A DNA stretch of 64,000 nt from Rhizobium sp. BT03 (GCF_030053155.1 NZ_CP125640.1:2803501-2867500), one strand, 5' to 3'; shown: positions 43,575 to 53,247, counted from the first letter of the stretch. Translations and numbers: made by a program. Notes: generated by a model not told the origin, from the letters alone.

Positions 43575-46055
43575 ATGCGGGGGCGTTTGGCAAGCATCGG
43601 AGCGGAGGAAAGCCAGCTTTGCGAAGGCTGGAACCTGATCCTGACGGAGCCGGGCGCCTGCGCCGTGCCGCACGATATTCATCTCTCCGCGCAGTTCATT
43701 CCCGCACCCGTTCCCGGCACCGTTGCCGCGGCGCTCGAGAAAGCCGGGCTGTTCGACCGGGAAAATCCCGAGCCGCTGAACACCAAAGACGCTTGGTATC
43801 TCTGCCGGCTGTTCGATGCCGAGCCCGGCGAAGCGATCCTGCGTTTCGCAGGACTCGCGACGCTTTGTCATGTCTTCCTCAACGGCCAGGAAATCCTGTT
43901 TTCCGAAAGCATGTTCACGGCGCACGAAATCCCGGTGACGCTTACGGGCGGCGACGAGCTGGCGCTGTGTTTCCGGGCGCTCGGTCCCCGCCTGTCGGAG
44001 CCCGGCCCGCGTGCACGCTGGCGGCCGCAGATGATCACGCCGGCGGGGCTGAAGAATTTCCGCACGACGCTGCTCGGCCATATGCCGGGCTGGTGCCCCG
44101 ATATCCATGCCGTCGGGCCATGGCGGCCGATTTCGCTGGTGCGGCGCAATCCCGTCTCGATCGACAATGTCGCCATCCGCGCCGTGTTGGACGAGAACGG
44201 CGTCGGCCGTCTCAGCGTTTCCCTGCACAGTAATGCCGAGGATCCCGCAATGCTGCTGCGCTGCGGCGGCATGGAGCAGCCTTTCGAGAAGATCGGCGAC
44301 AATCATTACTCTTCTATCCTCAGGCTTTCCGACATCGAACCCTGGTGGCCGCACACGCACGGCGCTCCGCGTCTCTATGAGCTGACGCTCGTTTCCGACG
44401 GCGTGGACTATCCGCTCGGCACGACCGGCTTCCGGCGGATCGAGGTCGAGCACGGCGCCGATGGCGACGACTTCGCGCTCACCGTCAACGGCGAACGCAT
44501 CTTCTGCCGCGGCGCGGTGTGGACGACGGCCGATATTACGCGTCTGCCGGGCGGGCGGGCGGATTATGAGCCCTTCCTGCGGCTTGCCGCTGAAGCAGGC
44601 ATGAACATGATCCGCATCGGCGGCACGATGGCCTACGAGACGCCTGATTTCTTCGCGCTCTGCGACGAGCTCGGCCTGCTGGTGTGGCAGGATTTCATGT
44701 TCGCCAATTTCGATTATCCGCGCAACGACAAGGCGTTTCTCGGCCACGTGCATGCGGAGGTCGAGGAATTCCTGCACGGCGTCCAGGCCTCGCCATCGCT
44801 GGTGGTGCTCTGCGGCGGCAGCGAAATCCATCAGCAGGCGGCGATGCTGGGTCTGCCCGTGGAATTCTGGAGCGGGCCGGTCACCGACGAGATCATCCCG
44901 GCCATCGCTGCGCGTATGCGTCCCGACGTGCCCTATGTCCCGAATTCGCCTCATGGCGGGGCGATGCCGTTTTCACCTAATTCAGGTATCGCCCATTATT
45001 ACGGTGTCGGCGCCTATATGCGGCCGATTGCCGATGCGCGCCGCGCCGATGTGCGGTTTGCTTCCGAAAGCCTCGCCTTCGCGCATGTGCCGCAGCAAAG
45101 GACATTGCACCGTCATCTCGATGTGCCGGCCGTCCACAGCCCGCTCTGGAAGGCCCGCGTGCCGCGCGACCGCAGCGCCTCGTGGGATTTCGAGGATGTC
45201 CGCGACTTCTACCTGCAGCTTCTCTACGACCTCGATCCGGCTCAGCTGCGCCGCGAAGATCCGGACCGCTATCTCGATCTCTCCCGCGCCGTCACCGGCG
45301 AGGTGATCGAAGAGACCTTTGCCGAATGGCGGCGCAAGGGCTCCGCCTGCAACGGCGCGCTCGTCTGGACGCTGCAGGACCTGTTGCCCGGCCCCGGCTG
45401 GGGGGTGATCGATTCCACCGGCGAGCCGAAGCCGGCCTGGTATGCGATGCGCCGCGCTTTCCGGCCGGTGCAGACGATGTTCACCGACGAGGGCACCAAC
45501 GGTCTCGACGTGCATGTCGTCAACGAGACGGATACAGCCCTCGACGTGGAACTGGAGGTCGCCTGCCTGCGCGGCGGAAAGCAGCAGGTCGTCAGCGGCA
45601 GCAGGGCCTTCAAGCTGGCGGCAAGGGATACCGAGCGTCTTGCCGCTACCGCGCTGTTCGGCGCCTTTTTCGATACGACCTATGCCTTCCGTTTCGGGCC
45701 GCCGGCGCATGATGTCAGCGTTGCGCGCCTACGATCGCTCGCCGACGGCGCCATTTTGGCGGAAAGCTTCCACTTTCCCTGCGGACGGGGGAAGGCGCTG
45801 CATGACGCCGGCATCGAGGCATCGCTTGGCAGAGACGGCGACGACTGGTTCGTCGATCTCCGGGCCGACCGGCTGGCGCAATCGGTGCATATCGATGTCG
45901 AAGGTTATCGGCCCGACGACGACTGGTTCCATCTCGCCCCCGGCGCGATGCGGCGCGTGAAACTCCACACGCTCTCCGGCACCGAGAGCGATCTTCCGCC
46001 CGTGGGCGAAATCAAAAGCCTCGGCAGTTCGCATCGTGTCGTGCTCTCGGGTTGA
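43575..46055 (+). CDS. GH2-type glycosidase (beta-mannosidase-like)
   Basis: An 826-residue protein with a sugar-binding N-terminal domain, an immunoglobulin-like domain and a TIM barrel containing RIGGTMAYETPDFFALCDELGLLVWQDFMF, the beta-mannosidase signature. The acid/base Glu is probably Glu417, but the normal NGNNE motif here is CGGSE. The nucleophile candidate is Glu498 in FASESLAF. No signal peptide was found, so it is likely cytoplasmic. It is 16 bases after the DUF1839 stop, in the same operon. Confidence 0.8.
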   Translation: MRGRLASIGAEESQLCEGWNLILTEPGACAVPHDIHLSAQFIPAPVPGTVAAALEKAGLFDRENPEPLNTKDAWYLCRLFDAEPGEAILRFAGLATLCHVFLNGQEILFSESMFTAHEIPVTLTGGDELALCFRALGPRLSEPGPRARWRPQMITPAGLKNFRTTLLGHMPGWCPDIHAVGPWRPISLVRRNPVSIDNVAIRAVLDENGVGRLSVSLHSNAEDPAMLLRCGGMEQPFEKIGDNHYSSILRLSDIEPWWPHTHGAPRLYELTLVSDGVDYPLGTTGFRRIEVEHGADGDDFALTVNGERIFCRGAVWTTADITRLPGGRADYEPFLRLAAEAGMNMIRIGGTMAYETPDFFALCDELGLLVWQDFMFANFDYPRNDKAFLGHVHAEVEEFLHGVQASPSLVVLCGGSEIHQQAAMLGLPVEFWSGPVTDEIIPAIAARMRPDVPYVPNSPHGGAMPFSPNSGIAHYYGVGAYMRPIADARRADVRFASESLAFAHVPQQRTLHRHLDVPAVHSPLWKARVPRDRSASWDFEDVRDFYLQLLYDLDPAQLRREDPDRYLDLSRAVTGEVIEETFAEWRRKGSACNGALVWTLQDLLPGPGWGVIDSTGEPKPAWYAMRRAFRPVQTMFTDEGTNGLDVHVVNETDTALDVELEVACLRGGKQQVVSGSRAFKLAARDTERLAATALFGAFFDTTYAFRFGPPAHDVSVARLRSLADGAILAESFHFPCGRGKALHDAGIEASLGRDGDDWFVDLRADRLAQSVHIDVEGYRPDDDWFHLAPGAMRRVKLHTLSGTESDLPPVGEIKSLGSSHRVVLSG

Positions 46056-46105
46056 CGTCCTCTCCCCGCGAAAAATGATGCCCATCCATTGAGAAAGACC
46101 GTGAT

Positions 46106-47284
46106 TTGAGAACGACATACCGCTTTTTGCGTGCCCATGTCCTGCAGCGGCTGATTCCGCGGTCGCGTCTTGCCTTCAATCCGCGCAAGCCGGTGGAAAT
46201 CGTCGGCTATCTCTCGATGGCCGTCGGCGTCGGTGAGTCGGCAAGGCTCTGCGCCGGTGCGCTCTCCGAAGCGGGAAGGGCGATTTCGCTCTCCGATGTC
46301 AGCACGCATCCGGACGAGAAGTCCTTCGCCGGATGGACGTCGTCGCGTCTCTCCACAGAGCTGCCTGGAAGCCGGATCTGGCACCTCAATCCGCCGATGC
46401 TGCCGCGCGCCATCCTGAAGAAGGGTGTCGCGAATTTCACACGCGCCTTCAATATCGGTTATTTCGCCTGGGAGCTCGAAGTCGTGCCGGCGGAGTGGCG
46501 CAATGCAATGCATTATATGAACGCCGTCTTCGTGCCGTCGGAATTCACCCGGCGGGCGATTGCGCCGCTCACCAAGGCGCCGGTCATCGTCGTTCCGCAT
46601 CCGGTGATCGAGGCGCCGGCGACGGACGGCATGCGGGAAAAGTTCGGCATCGAGAAGGACGCCTTTCTCGTCAGCTTCATCTTCAGCGCCGGCTCGTCGA
46701 TCAACCGGAAGAATCCGCAGGCCGTGATCGAGGCTTTCAGGCTATTCGCCGCCGAAGCCCCAAGCGCCTTCCTGCTGATGAAGGCCAGCGGCGATGTGAA
46801 CAAGGACGAAGGCCTGCGCGATCTGGTCGCTTCGGTCGCGGGCGACAGCCGGATCAGGATCGTCACCGACAGGCTGTCGAATGCGGATATCAATGGCCTC
46901 ATCCGCTCCTCCGACGCCTATCTTTCGCTGCATCGTTCCGAGGGTTTCGGCCTGACGGTTGCCGAGGCGATCATGCAGGGCACGCCGGTTATTTCCACCG
47001 CCTGGTCGGGCACGGCGGATTTCTGCGATCCTGAGAATACATGGCAGGTCGCCTCTCCCCTCATTCCTGTGGTCGATACGCATCCCGAATTTGCCGGGCT
47101 TGAGGGCGCGGTCTGGGCGGATCCTTCTCCGCAAGCTGCGGCGGCGCATCTGAGCGAGATCTTCCGCGCGCCCGAGCTTGCGCAGGAGAAGGCCGAGAAG
47201 GCGCGCGCCTTCCTGCTGCGCTATCTCGCTGAGAACAGCTATGAGAAAGCGCTTCAGGCGCTGGCGGCGATGCAGGCGAGCTAA
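46106..47284 (+). CDS. GT1/GT4-family glycosyltransferase
   Basis: A 392-residue GT-B fold glycosyltransferase. The C-terminal half has the E-x7-E motif region HRSEGFGLTVAEAIMQGTPVISTAWSGTADF, typical of GT4 retaining enzymes, and the N-terminal half has VGYLSMAVGVGESARL. The start is uncertain: TTG 46106 is used, lacking a strong ribosome site. Its context between a GH2 enzyme and a flippase suggests assembly of a surface oligosaccharide. Confidence 0.82.
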   Translation: MRTTYRFLRAHVLQRLIPRSRLAFNPRKPVEIVGYLSMAVGVGESARLCAGALSEAGRAISLSDVSTHPDEKSFAGWTSSRLSTELPGSRIWHLNPPMLPRAILKKGVANFTRAFNIGYFAWELEVVPAEWRNAMHYMNAVFVPSEFTRRAIAPLTKAPVIVVPHPVIEAPATDGMREKFGIEKDAFLVSFIFSAGSSINRKNPQAVIEAFRLFAAEAPSAFLLMKASGDVNKDEGLRDLVASVAGDSRIRIVTDRLSNADINGLIRSSDAYLSLHRSEGFGLTVAEAIMQGTPVISTAWSGTADFCDPENTWQVASPLIPVVDTHPEFAGLEGAVWADPSPQAAAAHLSEIFRAPELAQEKAEKARAFLLRYLAENSYEKALQALAAMQAS

Positions 47285-47374
47285 GGTGAGGTCGCCACTC
47301 CGCTTTATTTTAACATTTTCGCATTAGAGATGACGGGTAGTTCGGCCTGACGGCCGATCCTGGCGGATGGACGG

Positions 47375-50300
47375 ATGTCGAAGGGTATTATCGCAAATTC
47401 GGTGATGAATGCGGCGGCGGGCATGCTGCTGCTGCTGACGGGCTTCGTGTCATCGATCATAACCGCGCGGCTGCTCGGGCCGGAGGCCAACGGCATCGTC
47501 GCCTTCTCGCTGTGGCTGGTGGTCACGGGCGCCTCGATCGCCGAGCTCGGCTCCAGCATCACGCTGTTGAAGACCCTGCCGCAGCTTTCGGCGGAAGGTT
47601 ACGACATGCGCCGGCGGCGCGGTTTTGCCGCCATCCTCGTCAGCTTCATGATGTTTTCGACCGTCGTGCTGCTGGCGCTCTACGCCCTGTTCTTCCTGAC
47701 GTCGGAGGAGATGCACTGGGCCGATACCGCGCCCTCCGTCGCTCTCGTCACCGGCGTGCTGTTCTTCGTCCAGGCGATCGGGTCCTTCGTCAAATTCTAC
47801 CTGATCGGCGAAAAGAAGCTCGGCGCCTTCTTCCGGCTGACGGTGGCCGTCTCGATCGTGCAGCTTGCCGGCGTTGCGGTCGGCGCCGTGCTCTATGGGG
47901 TGGAAGGCGTTCTCGTCGGTTATGCGCTCGGCCAGCTCGTCTTGTTCTTCGCCACACTGCCGATCCTGCTTGCGCGGCGCGACTGGTGCGGGATCTCGCT
48001 GAAGGCTCTCGCCTCCTCCTCCGTTATCCTGTCGATCCAGTTCATCATCGATTCGATCTTCCTCAATAGGCTCGAGCTGCTCTTCCTGCAGCAGTTCTGG
48101 TCGGTGGAGATGGTCGGCTACTACGCCGTCGGCCTGTCGATCGCCAATATCGCGCTGCAGCTGCCGATCCAGATGACGGGCAGCCTGCTGCCCTATTATT
48201 CCGAGCGGCGGCATAACAGCGACGATTCGACCTTGCCGGTCGAGGTCTTCGCCGCCGTCACCCGCAGCATGGCCTATATCGTATTGCCGATGAGCCTCGG
48301 GCTCGCGGCGATCTCCAGCGAACTGGTGCTCGTGGTGTTCGGCGAAGCGTTCCGCCGCAGCGGCACCGTGGTGGCGCTGCTTGCGCTCGTCGCGCCCGCC
48401 TATACCTTCATGCAGATACTCAGCCTCTACCTCCTGTCGATGGACAGGGCGCGCTCCCGCCTGAACATCAGTGTGATAGGTGGCCTTCTGATGGTAGTTG
48501 GTTGTTTACTGATCATACCTAGGCTTGCCGCCGAGGGTGCCGCACTCGTGCGCATTCTCGTCTTCGTTGCGATGTCGGTGATGATGATCAGACAGACAGG
48601 ATTCGGATCCCAGCTTTCAGGCCTCTACACCAGCCTGACGAAGGTGACGCTCGCCGCCGTGCTCTGTGCTTGCGGGGCGATCTCGGCGCTGGAATTCATC
48701 CAGGGTCCGGTCGGCCTCGTCGTTGCAATCCTTGCCGGCACATTCTGCTATTTCGCGGCCCTCCGCGTGCTGCGCGTCATGCCGGCCGAAGATGTCGAGG
48801 TCATGCGCTCCATTCTCGACAAGATGCCGCGCGTGCTGCAGCGCCCCATGGGATATGCGATCAATTTCGTTGCGCCGCGGCTTCCTGGGGACCCGGATCG
48901 CGCCAAGGTCGCGCCCGGCGAATTCTCGCTCGAACCGGCCGAGGGCGCCGGGCGCAGTGCTGCCCTGCCTGTCGTCTTCGACGGCACGATCGGGCTGTTC
49001 ATGCCTGAAAATCCCGCGGTCCGGAAACGTTCGGCCGCCGTGCTCTTCGTCAGCCCCTGGGGTTTCGAGGAGATGTGCAGCCGCAAATTCTTCCGCGTCG
49101 CCGCCGAGCATTTTTCGGATATCGGCGTGGCGAGCTTGCGCTTCGACTATCGCGGCACCGGCGATGCGCTGGATTTCGGCGCGCTGCCGGCAAGGCTGGA
49201 AACCTGGGAAAATTCGATCCGGGCGGCCGCGGCCAAGCTGAAGGCGCTCAGCGGCTGCGATCGCGTCATCCTCATCGGTCAGGGCCTCGGCGCAACGCTT
49301 GCCCAACGCATCGGTTCCTCGATCGACGGCGTCGACAGCCTCGTCATGCTGGCGCCGGTGCTGAGCGGCCGGGCCTATCTGCGCGAACTCAACATGTGGT
49401 CGAAGATCATCGATGCCGATCTCGGCCTCGGCAAGGAGCATGTCCAGGCCGCCAAGGTGCAGATCGCCGGCCTCGTCATGCCCGAGGAGATCGCCGCCGA
49501 GCTCGGCAAGCTCAACATCGCGTCGCCGCAAGGGCTTGCGGCATCGCGTTACCTCATCCTCGAACGCCCAGCCAAGGCCGAGGATACCGGCTTTGCCGAC
49601 GCGTTGAAGGCGCTCGGCGCCGATGTCGAGCAGAGGGCTTTCGAAGGCTATGACGAACTCGCCACCAATCCGCTCTTCGCCAAGACGCCGATGGCTGTCG
49701 TCGCGCAGCTGACGACCTGGCTGGAGGCGAATACGACGGCGACATCAGCGGCCCATTCGCCTGAAGCGATCGACAACCCACCGCTTGCCGGCGAGGGTTT
49801 TACGGAAACGCCGGTGCGGTTCGGAAGCCATGATCACCTGGTCGGCGTCGTCAGCCGGCCGCTCGGCGAGATCAAGGGCAATGCCGTGCTGTTCCTGTCG
49901 ACCGCCTATGACCGGCATGCTGGCTGGGGACGGACGACGGTCGATATGGCGCGCGAATTGGCACGTCAGGGCGTCGTTTCGCTGCGCTTCGATTCCGCCA
50001 ATGTCGGCGACAGTCCGCCGCGGCCGGATGCGCCGGAACAGGTGCTTTATTCCAGTACGCAGACCGAGGATGCCGTCGCCTCGCTCGACCTGCTCGAAAG
50101 CGTCGTCGCGGGCCCGATCATGGTGGCCGGCCGCTGCAGCGGCGGGTATGTCGCCTTCCGTGCCGGCGTTGCCGACGAGCGGTTGAAGGCCGTCGTCTCG
50201 ATCAATCCCTTCGTCTATTACTGGGATCCCGAGGTGCCGGTGCGCAGGGAGCATGTCGTCTCCGTCCCCCGCAGTCTCGATGATTACGGCCAGCGCCTGG

Positions 50301-50686
50301 CGCGGGTGGATACGCTGAAGCGGCTCGTCAGCGGGCAGGTGGATGTGGTGGCGGCGCTGCAGAATATCGTCATCGCCGGCGGCCGGCGCCTGTCGCCGTG
50401 GATCGCGCCGCTGCTCGAACTGCTGCCCGACCGGCGCCATATTGCCCGCGAGGTCCGGCATTCCTTCGCGCTGTTCGGCAAGCGCAAGGTGCCGCTGACG
50501 CTGATCTACAGCGAGGGCGATGTCGGGCTCGACCACGTCTATTTCCATTTCGGGCCGCGCGGGGCCAAGCTTTCCCGCTATCCGAACGTGCGGCTGCTGA
50601 TGCTGCCGGATGCCGACCACAATCTCACGCCGCCGCAATCGCGCAAATTCGTGCTCGACGAGATCATCCGTCTGGCGAGAGCGTAA
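47375..50686 (+). CDS. Wzx/MATE-type flippase fused to two alpha/beta-hydrolase domains
   Basis: A 1103-residue fusion. Residues 1-480 form about 12-14 membrane helices of a polysaccharide flippase (NAAAGMLLLLTGFVSSIITARLLGPEANG). Residues ~510-800 form one alpha/beta-hydrolase domain, with AVLFVSPWGFEEMCSRKFFR and DYRGTGDAL, but the nucleophile elbow is GQGLG (635-639) with Gly637 in place of Ser. Residues ~810-1103 form a second hydrolase whose elbow GRCSG has Cys921 as nucleophile; AVVSINPFVYYWDPEVPVRREHV and DADHNLTPPQS follow, the latter holding a candidate catalytic His. The two domains resemble the hydrolase pair of exosortase-linked polysaccharide loci. The reading frame is continuous. 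Confidence 0.88.
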   Translation: MSKGIIANSVMNAAAGMLLLLTGFVSSIITARLLGPEANGIVAFSLWLVVTGASIAELGSSITLLKTLPQLSAEGYDMRRRRGFAAILVSFMMFSTVVLLALYALFFLTSEEMHWADTAPSVALVTGVLFFVQAIGSFVKFYLIGEKKLGAFFRLTVAVSIVQLAGVAVGAVLYGVEGVLVGYALGQLVLFFATLPILLARRDWCGISLKALASSSVILSIQFIIDSIFLNRLELLFLQQFWSVEMVGYYAVGLSIANIALQLPIQMTGSLLPYYSERRHNSDDSTLPVEVFAAVTRSMAYIVLPMSLGLAAISSELVLVVFGEAFRRSGTVVALLALVAPAYTFMQILSLYLLSMDRARSRLNISVIGGLLMVVGCLLIIPRLAAEGAALVRILVFVAMSVMMIRQTGFGSQLSGLYTSLTKVTLAAVLCACGAISALEFIQGPVGLVVAILAGTFCYFAALRVLRVMPAEDVEVMRSILDKMPRVLQRPMGYAINFVAPRLPGDPDRAKVAPGEFSLEPAEGAGRSAALPVVFDGTIGLFMPENPAVRKRSAAVLFVSPWGFEEMCSRKFFRVAAEHFSDIGVASLRFDYRGTGDALDFGALPARLETWENSIRAAAAKLKALSGCDRVILIGQGLGATLAQRIGSSIDGVDSLVMLAPVLSGRAYLRELNMWSKIIDADLGLGKEHVQAAKVQIAGLVMPEEIAAELGKLNIASPQGLAASRYLILERPAKAEDTGFADALKALGADVEQRAFEGYDELATNPLFAKTPMAVVAQLTTWLEANTTATSAAHSPEAIDNPPLAGEGFTETPVRFGSHDHLVGVVSRPLGEIKGNAVLFLSTAYDRHAGWGRTTVDMARELARQGVVSLRFDSANVGDSPPRPDAPEQVLYSSTQTEDAVASLDLLESVVAGPIMVAGRCSGGYVAFRAGVADERLKAVVSINPFVYYWDPEVPVRREHVVSVPRSLDDYGQRLARVDTLKRLVSGQVDVVAALQNIVIAGGRRLSPWIAPLLELLPDRRHIAREVRHSFALFGKRKVPLTLIYSEGDVGLDHVYFHFGPRGAKLSRYPNVRLLMLPDADHNLTPPQSRKFVLDEIIRLARA

Positions 50687-50707
50687 GGGGATTTCAGGCC
50701 GGCAGGA

Positions 50708-51886
50708 TCAGGTCCTGTCGGCGGTACCGATATCAAGCGACCGATAGAGATCGATATAGCGTCCGGCGACGATATCCCAGGAATAGCCGCGCGCAGCGTC
50801 GAGAAGTTTACCGCGGACGGCGTCCGGTTGGCGCGCCAGCGTTTCATAGGCCGCTTCGATCACTGTCGCGGCGGTCTCGGGATTGGTGAAATCGGCAAGC
50901 GTGATCACGGGATGCCGGCCGGCAAGCGTTGTAAAGGCATCGTTGGCGTTCAGCACCGGCAGCAGGCCGGCGCTCATAGCCTCCAGCGCCACCAGGCCGA
51001 AACCTTCATATTCCGAGGCGGAGGAAAAGAGCGAGGCGTCAGTGATGACGCGCCGGATGGCGCCGTTGTCGGGCGAAACGTGCAGGGTGACGCGGCCGGA
51101 AAGGTTGCGGCCTTCGATCGCGGCTTCGACATCGGTCCGGTTCAGGTCGGACTCGGCACCGACGACGTCGAGATGCCATTCCGGATCGCGGCTCTTCAAC
51201 ACGGCCATCGCATCGAGCAAATGGTCCAGCCGCTTGTTCACCGAGAAGCGGCCGATGGTGACGATACGGCGCCTTGCCCGGCGCGAAGCGGTGTCGGCGA
51301 ACTTGCCGATATCGGCGCCGTTTTCGATCAGCAGGCTGTCGGGTGCGATTTCGGAAAACTGCTTGAGGTCGGAGGCGCTGCAGCAAACGACGCGCCGGTA
51401 GGCCAGTGCCGAAGCGCGGGTCAGCGTCCGGAACCAGATTTTCTTGATCGCCGCGTATTTCCGGGTGTGGAAGAAGCCGCCATGGGTGGTGACGATCATC
51501 GGCTTGCGATGCAGCAGCCGGCCCCAGGCGAGCGCGTCGAAGAAGAAATCGATGGCATGGACATGAACGAGATCGGCATCGGCAAGATGGCGGAAAACCG
51601 CAGGCGCCAGCGGATAGCGGCTGCTGCCGGACCAGGGAATGCGCACCACCTCGATGCCGTCGATATTTTCGCGCGGCGGCAGCTTGTCTTCGGGTGCGGT
51701 GAAGAGAGAATCGAGTGTCACGACGCGAACGCGATAACCGCGACGAACCGTCTGGCGGCCGAGATTGGCGACCACGTCTTCCAGGCCACCGCGGTTGGGC
51801 AGGAACTGGCGTACGACATGAACGATCAGCGGCGCCGTTTCCGGCTGCGGCTTCTCGCGCACCCTGTCTGCCTCGACGATCGCCAT
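50708..51886 (-). CDS. GT4-family glycosyltransferase
   Basis: A 392-residue GT-B glycosyltransferase. The N-terminal half has VVRQFLPNRGGLEDVVANLGRQ and HVHAIDFFFDALAWGRLL, and the C-terminal donor-binding half has VTIGRFSVNKRLDHLLDAMAVL and SEYEGFGLVALEAMSAGLLPVLNAND with the E-x7-E glutamates. It converges on the flippase fusion with a 21-base gap, so it belongs to the same surface-glycan block but has its own promoter. Confidence 0.88.
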   Translation of the reverse strand: MAIVEADRVREKPQPETAPLIVHVVRQFLPNRGGLEDVVANLGRQTVRRGYRVRVVTLDSLFTAPEDKLPPRENIDGIEVVRIPWSGSSRYPLAPAVFRHLADADLVHVHAIDFFFDALAWGRLLHRKPMIVTTHGGFFHTRKYAAIKKIWFRTLTRASALAYRRVVCCSASDLKQFSEIAPDSLLIENGADIGKFADTASRRARRRIVTIGRFSVNKRLDHLLDAMAVLKSRDPEWHLDVVGAESDLNRTDVEAAIEGRNLSGRVTLHVSPDNGAIRRVITDASLFSSASEYEGFGLVALEAMSAGLLPVLNANDAFTTLAGRHPVITLADFTNPETAATVIEAAYETLARQPDAVRGKLLDAARGYSWDIVAGRYIDLYRSLDIGTADRT

Positions 51887-52031
51887 TTTTCACCTATCGC
51901 TGCATGCGCCGCCTCATGCCGAGGCGGGATTCTTATAGCAACGATCAGATATCTCAGGCGTTAAGCCGCGGTTTCAGCGACACGTCGAGAGGCGATTCTT
52001 CGCGAAAAGGTTAACCGTGTCTGACAGGACT

Positions 52032-52268
52032 TCAGAACGCCTTGAAGGTCAGCGTCGTCAGCGAGCGGACGATGCCGGGAATATTGGCGATGTTGTCGTT
52101 GATGAATTTGCCGATATCCTGGCCTTCCTCGATGTAGACCTTCAGCAGCAGGTCGTAGTCGCCGCTGGTGGAATAGAGCTCCGAGACCAGTTCGGTCTGG
52201 TAGATGGCGTCGGCGACATCATAGGTCTGGCCGGGGGCGCATTGGAGCTGGACGAAGATCGGCTTCAT
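52032..52268 (-). CDS. Stand-alone Lrp/AsnC ligand-binding (RAM) domain protein
   Basis: A 78-residue protein equal to the C-terminal RAM domain of Lrp/AsnC regulators (MKPIFVQLQCAPGQTYDVADA ... STSGDYDLLLKVYIEEGQDIGKFINDNIANIPGI), without a DNA-binding domain. Such SraA-like proteins bind amino acids and may tune full-length Lrp proteins or enzymes. The CAT at 52266-52268 is the start. The gene stands alone between the glycosyltransferase and a LysR gene. Confidence 0.87.
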   Translation of the reverse strand: MKPIFVQLQCAPGQTYDVADAIYQTELVSELYSTSGDYDLLLKVYIEEGQDIGKFINDNIANIPGIVRSLTTLTFKAF

Positions 52269-52338
52269 GGGGATTTCCTGCAAAGGGTTGTTTGGCCGAT
52301 ATAATGGTCGAAAGCGCCATGCCGATGCAAGCCGTTCG

Positions 52339-53247
52339 TCACGTGGCCGGGTCGGCGGCGGCCTCCGCGGCGATCCAGTCGCGGAAAGCGGCCAGCGGCG
52401 CATAGTCGGCGCGCTCGGGCGGAAAGGCGAGGTAATAGCGCTCGCGGCTTTCCATTTCACGGTCGACGGCGGCGACGAGATCGCCGCGGCTGATCTCTTC
52501 CTGCATCAGGAATGTCGGCAGGAGGGCGATGCCGAGACCGGCGATCGCCGCTTGCGCTGCGGTGGCGAACTGGTCGAAGAGCATGCCGTGCACGCTTTCG
52601 AAGGCAACGCCGTTGCCGGCGAACCATTGCTCCCAGGCATCGGGCCGGGTAGTCAGATGCAAAAGCGGAGCCGAGATCAGATCCTGCGGCCCGGAAATCG
52701 CGTATCGCTTCAGGAAATCGGGGCTGCAGGCCGGCACCGTGCGCTCCGACATCAGAAAGGTCAGTTCGGCGCCCGGCCAGTGCGGATGGCCGAAATGGAT
52801 GGCGGCGTCGATCGAATCGAGGCGGAAATCGAAAGGGGAAAGCCGGGTCACCAGATTGATGGTGACGCCGGGATTGGCGGCGAGAAAGCGCCCGAGGCGC
52901 GGCGCCAGCCAGCGGGTGCCGAAGGTCGGCAGGATGGCGAGATTGAGCGTGCCGCCGTGCGGATTGGCGCGCAGGTTGAGCGAGGCGCTCGATATGCGCC
53001 GCAGCGCCTCGCGGATTTCGCGGGCATAGCTGTCGCCGGCAAGCGTCAGCCGCATGGTCTGGCGTTCGCGCAGGAAAAGCTCGACGCCAAGCTGCTCCTC
53101 CAGCGCGCTCACCTGGCGGCTGACGGCGCTCTGCGTCAGATCGAGTTCGCGCGCCGCCGCCGTGACGCTGCCGGTGCGGGCAACCGCCTCGAAGGCGGCG
53201 AGATGCGAAATCGACGGGAGAAAACGTCGTGAAGCGAACATGTTCAT
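52339..53247 (-). CDS. LysR-family regulator (GcvA-like)
   Basis: A 302-residue LysR-type activator. The N-terminal winged helix is FLPSISHLAAFEAVARTGSVTAAARELDLTQSAVSRQVSALEEQLGVELFLRERQTMRLTLAG, and the C-terminal effector-binding domain begins LNLAILPTFGTRWLAPRLGRF, a GcvA-like pattern. It is divergent from the 2-oxoadipate dioxygenase gene, so it probably controls the lysine-degradation set. Confidence 0.9.
   Translation of the reverse strand: MNMFASRRFLPSISHLAAFEAVARTGSVTAAARELDLTQSAVSRQVSALEEQLGVELFLRERQTMRLTLAGDSYAREIREALRRISSASLNLRANPHGGTLNLAILPTFGTRWLAPRLGRFLAANPGVTINLVTRLSPFDFRLDSIDAAIHFGHPHWPGAELTFLMSERTVPACSPDFLKRYAISGPQDLISAPLLHLTTRPDAWEQWFAGNGVAFESVHGMLFDQFATAAQAAIAGLGIALLPTFLMQEEISRGDLVAAVDREMESRERYYLAFPPERADYAPLAAFRDWIAAEAAADPAT

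Noticed and set aside
43314..44954. 546-codon open frame antisense to the DUF1839 and GH2 genes
   Set aside because: It spans two well-supported genes on the other strand and lacks a ribosome site or motif.
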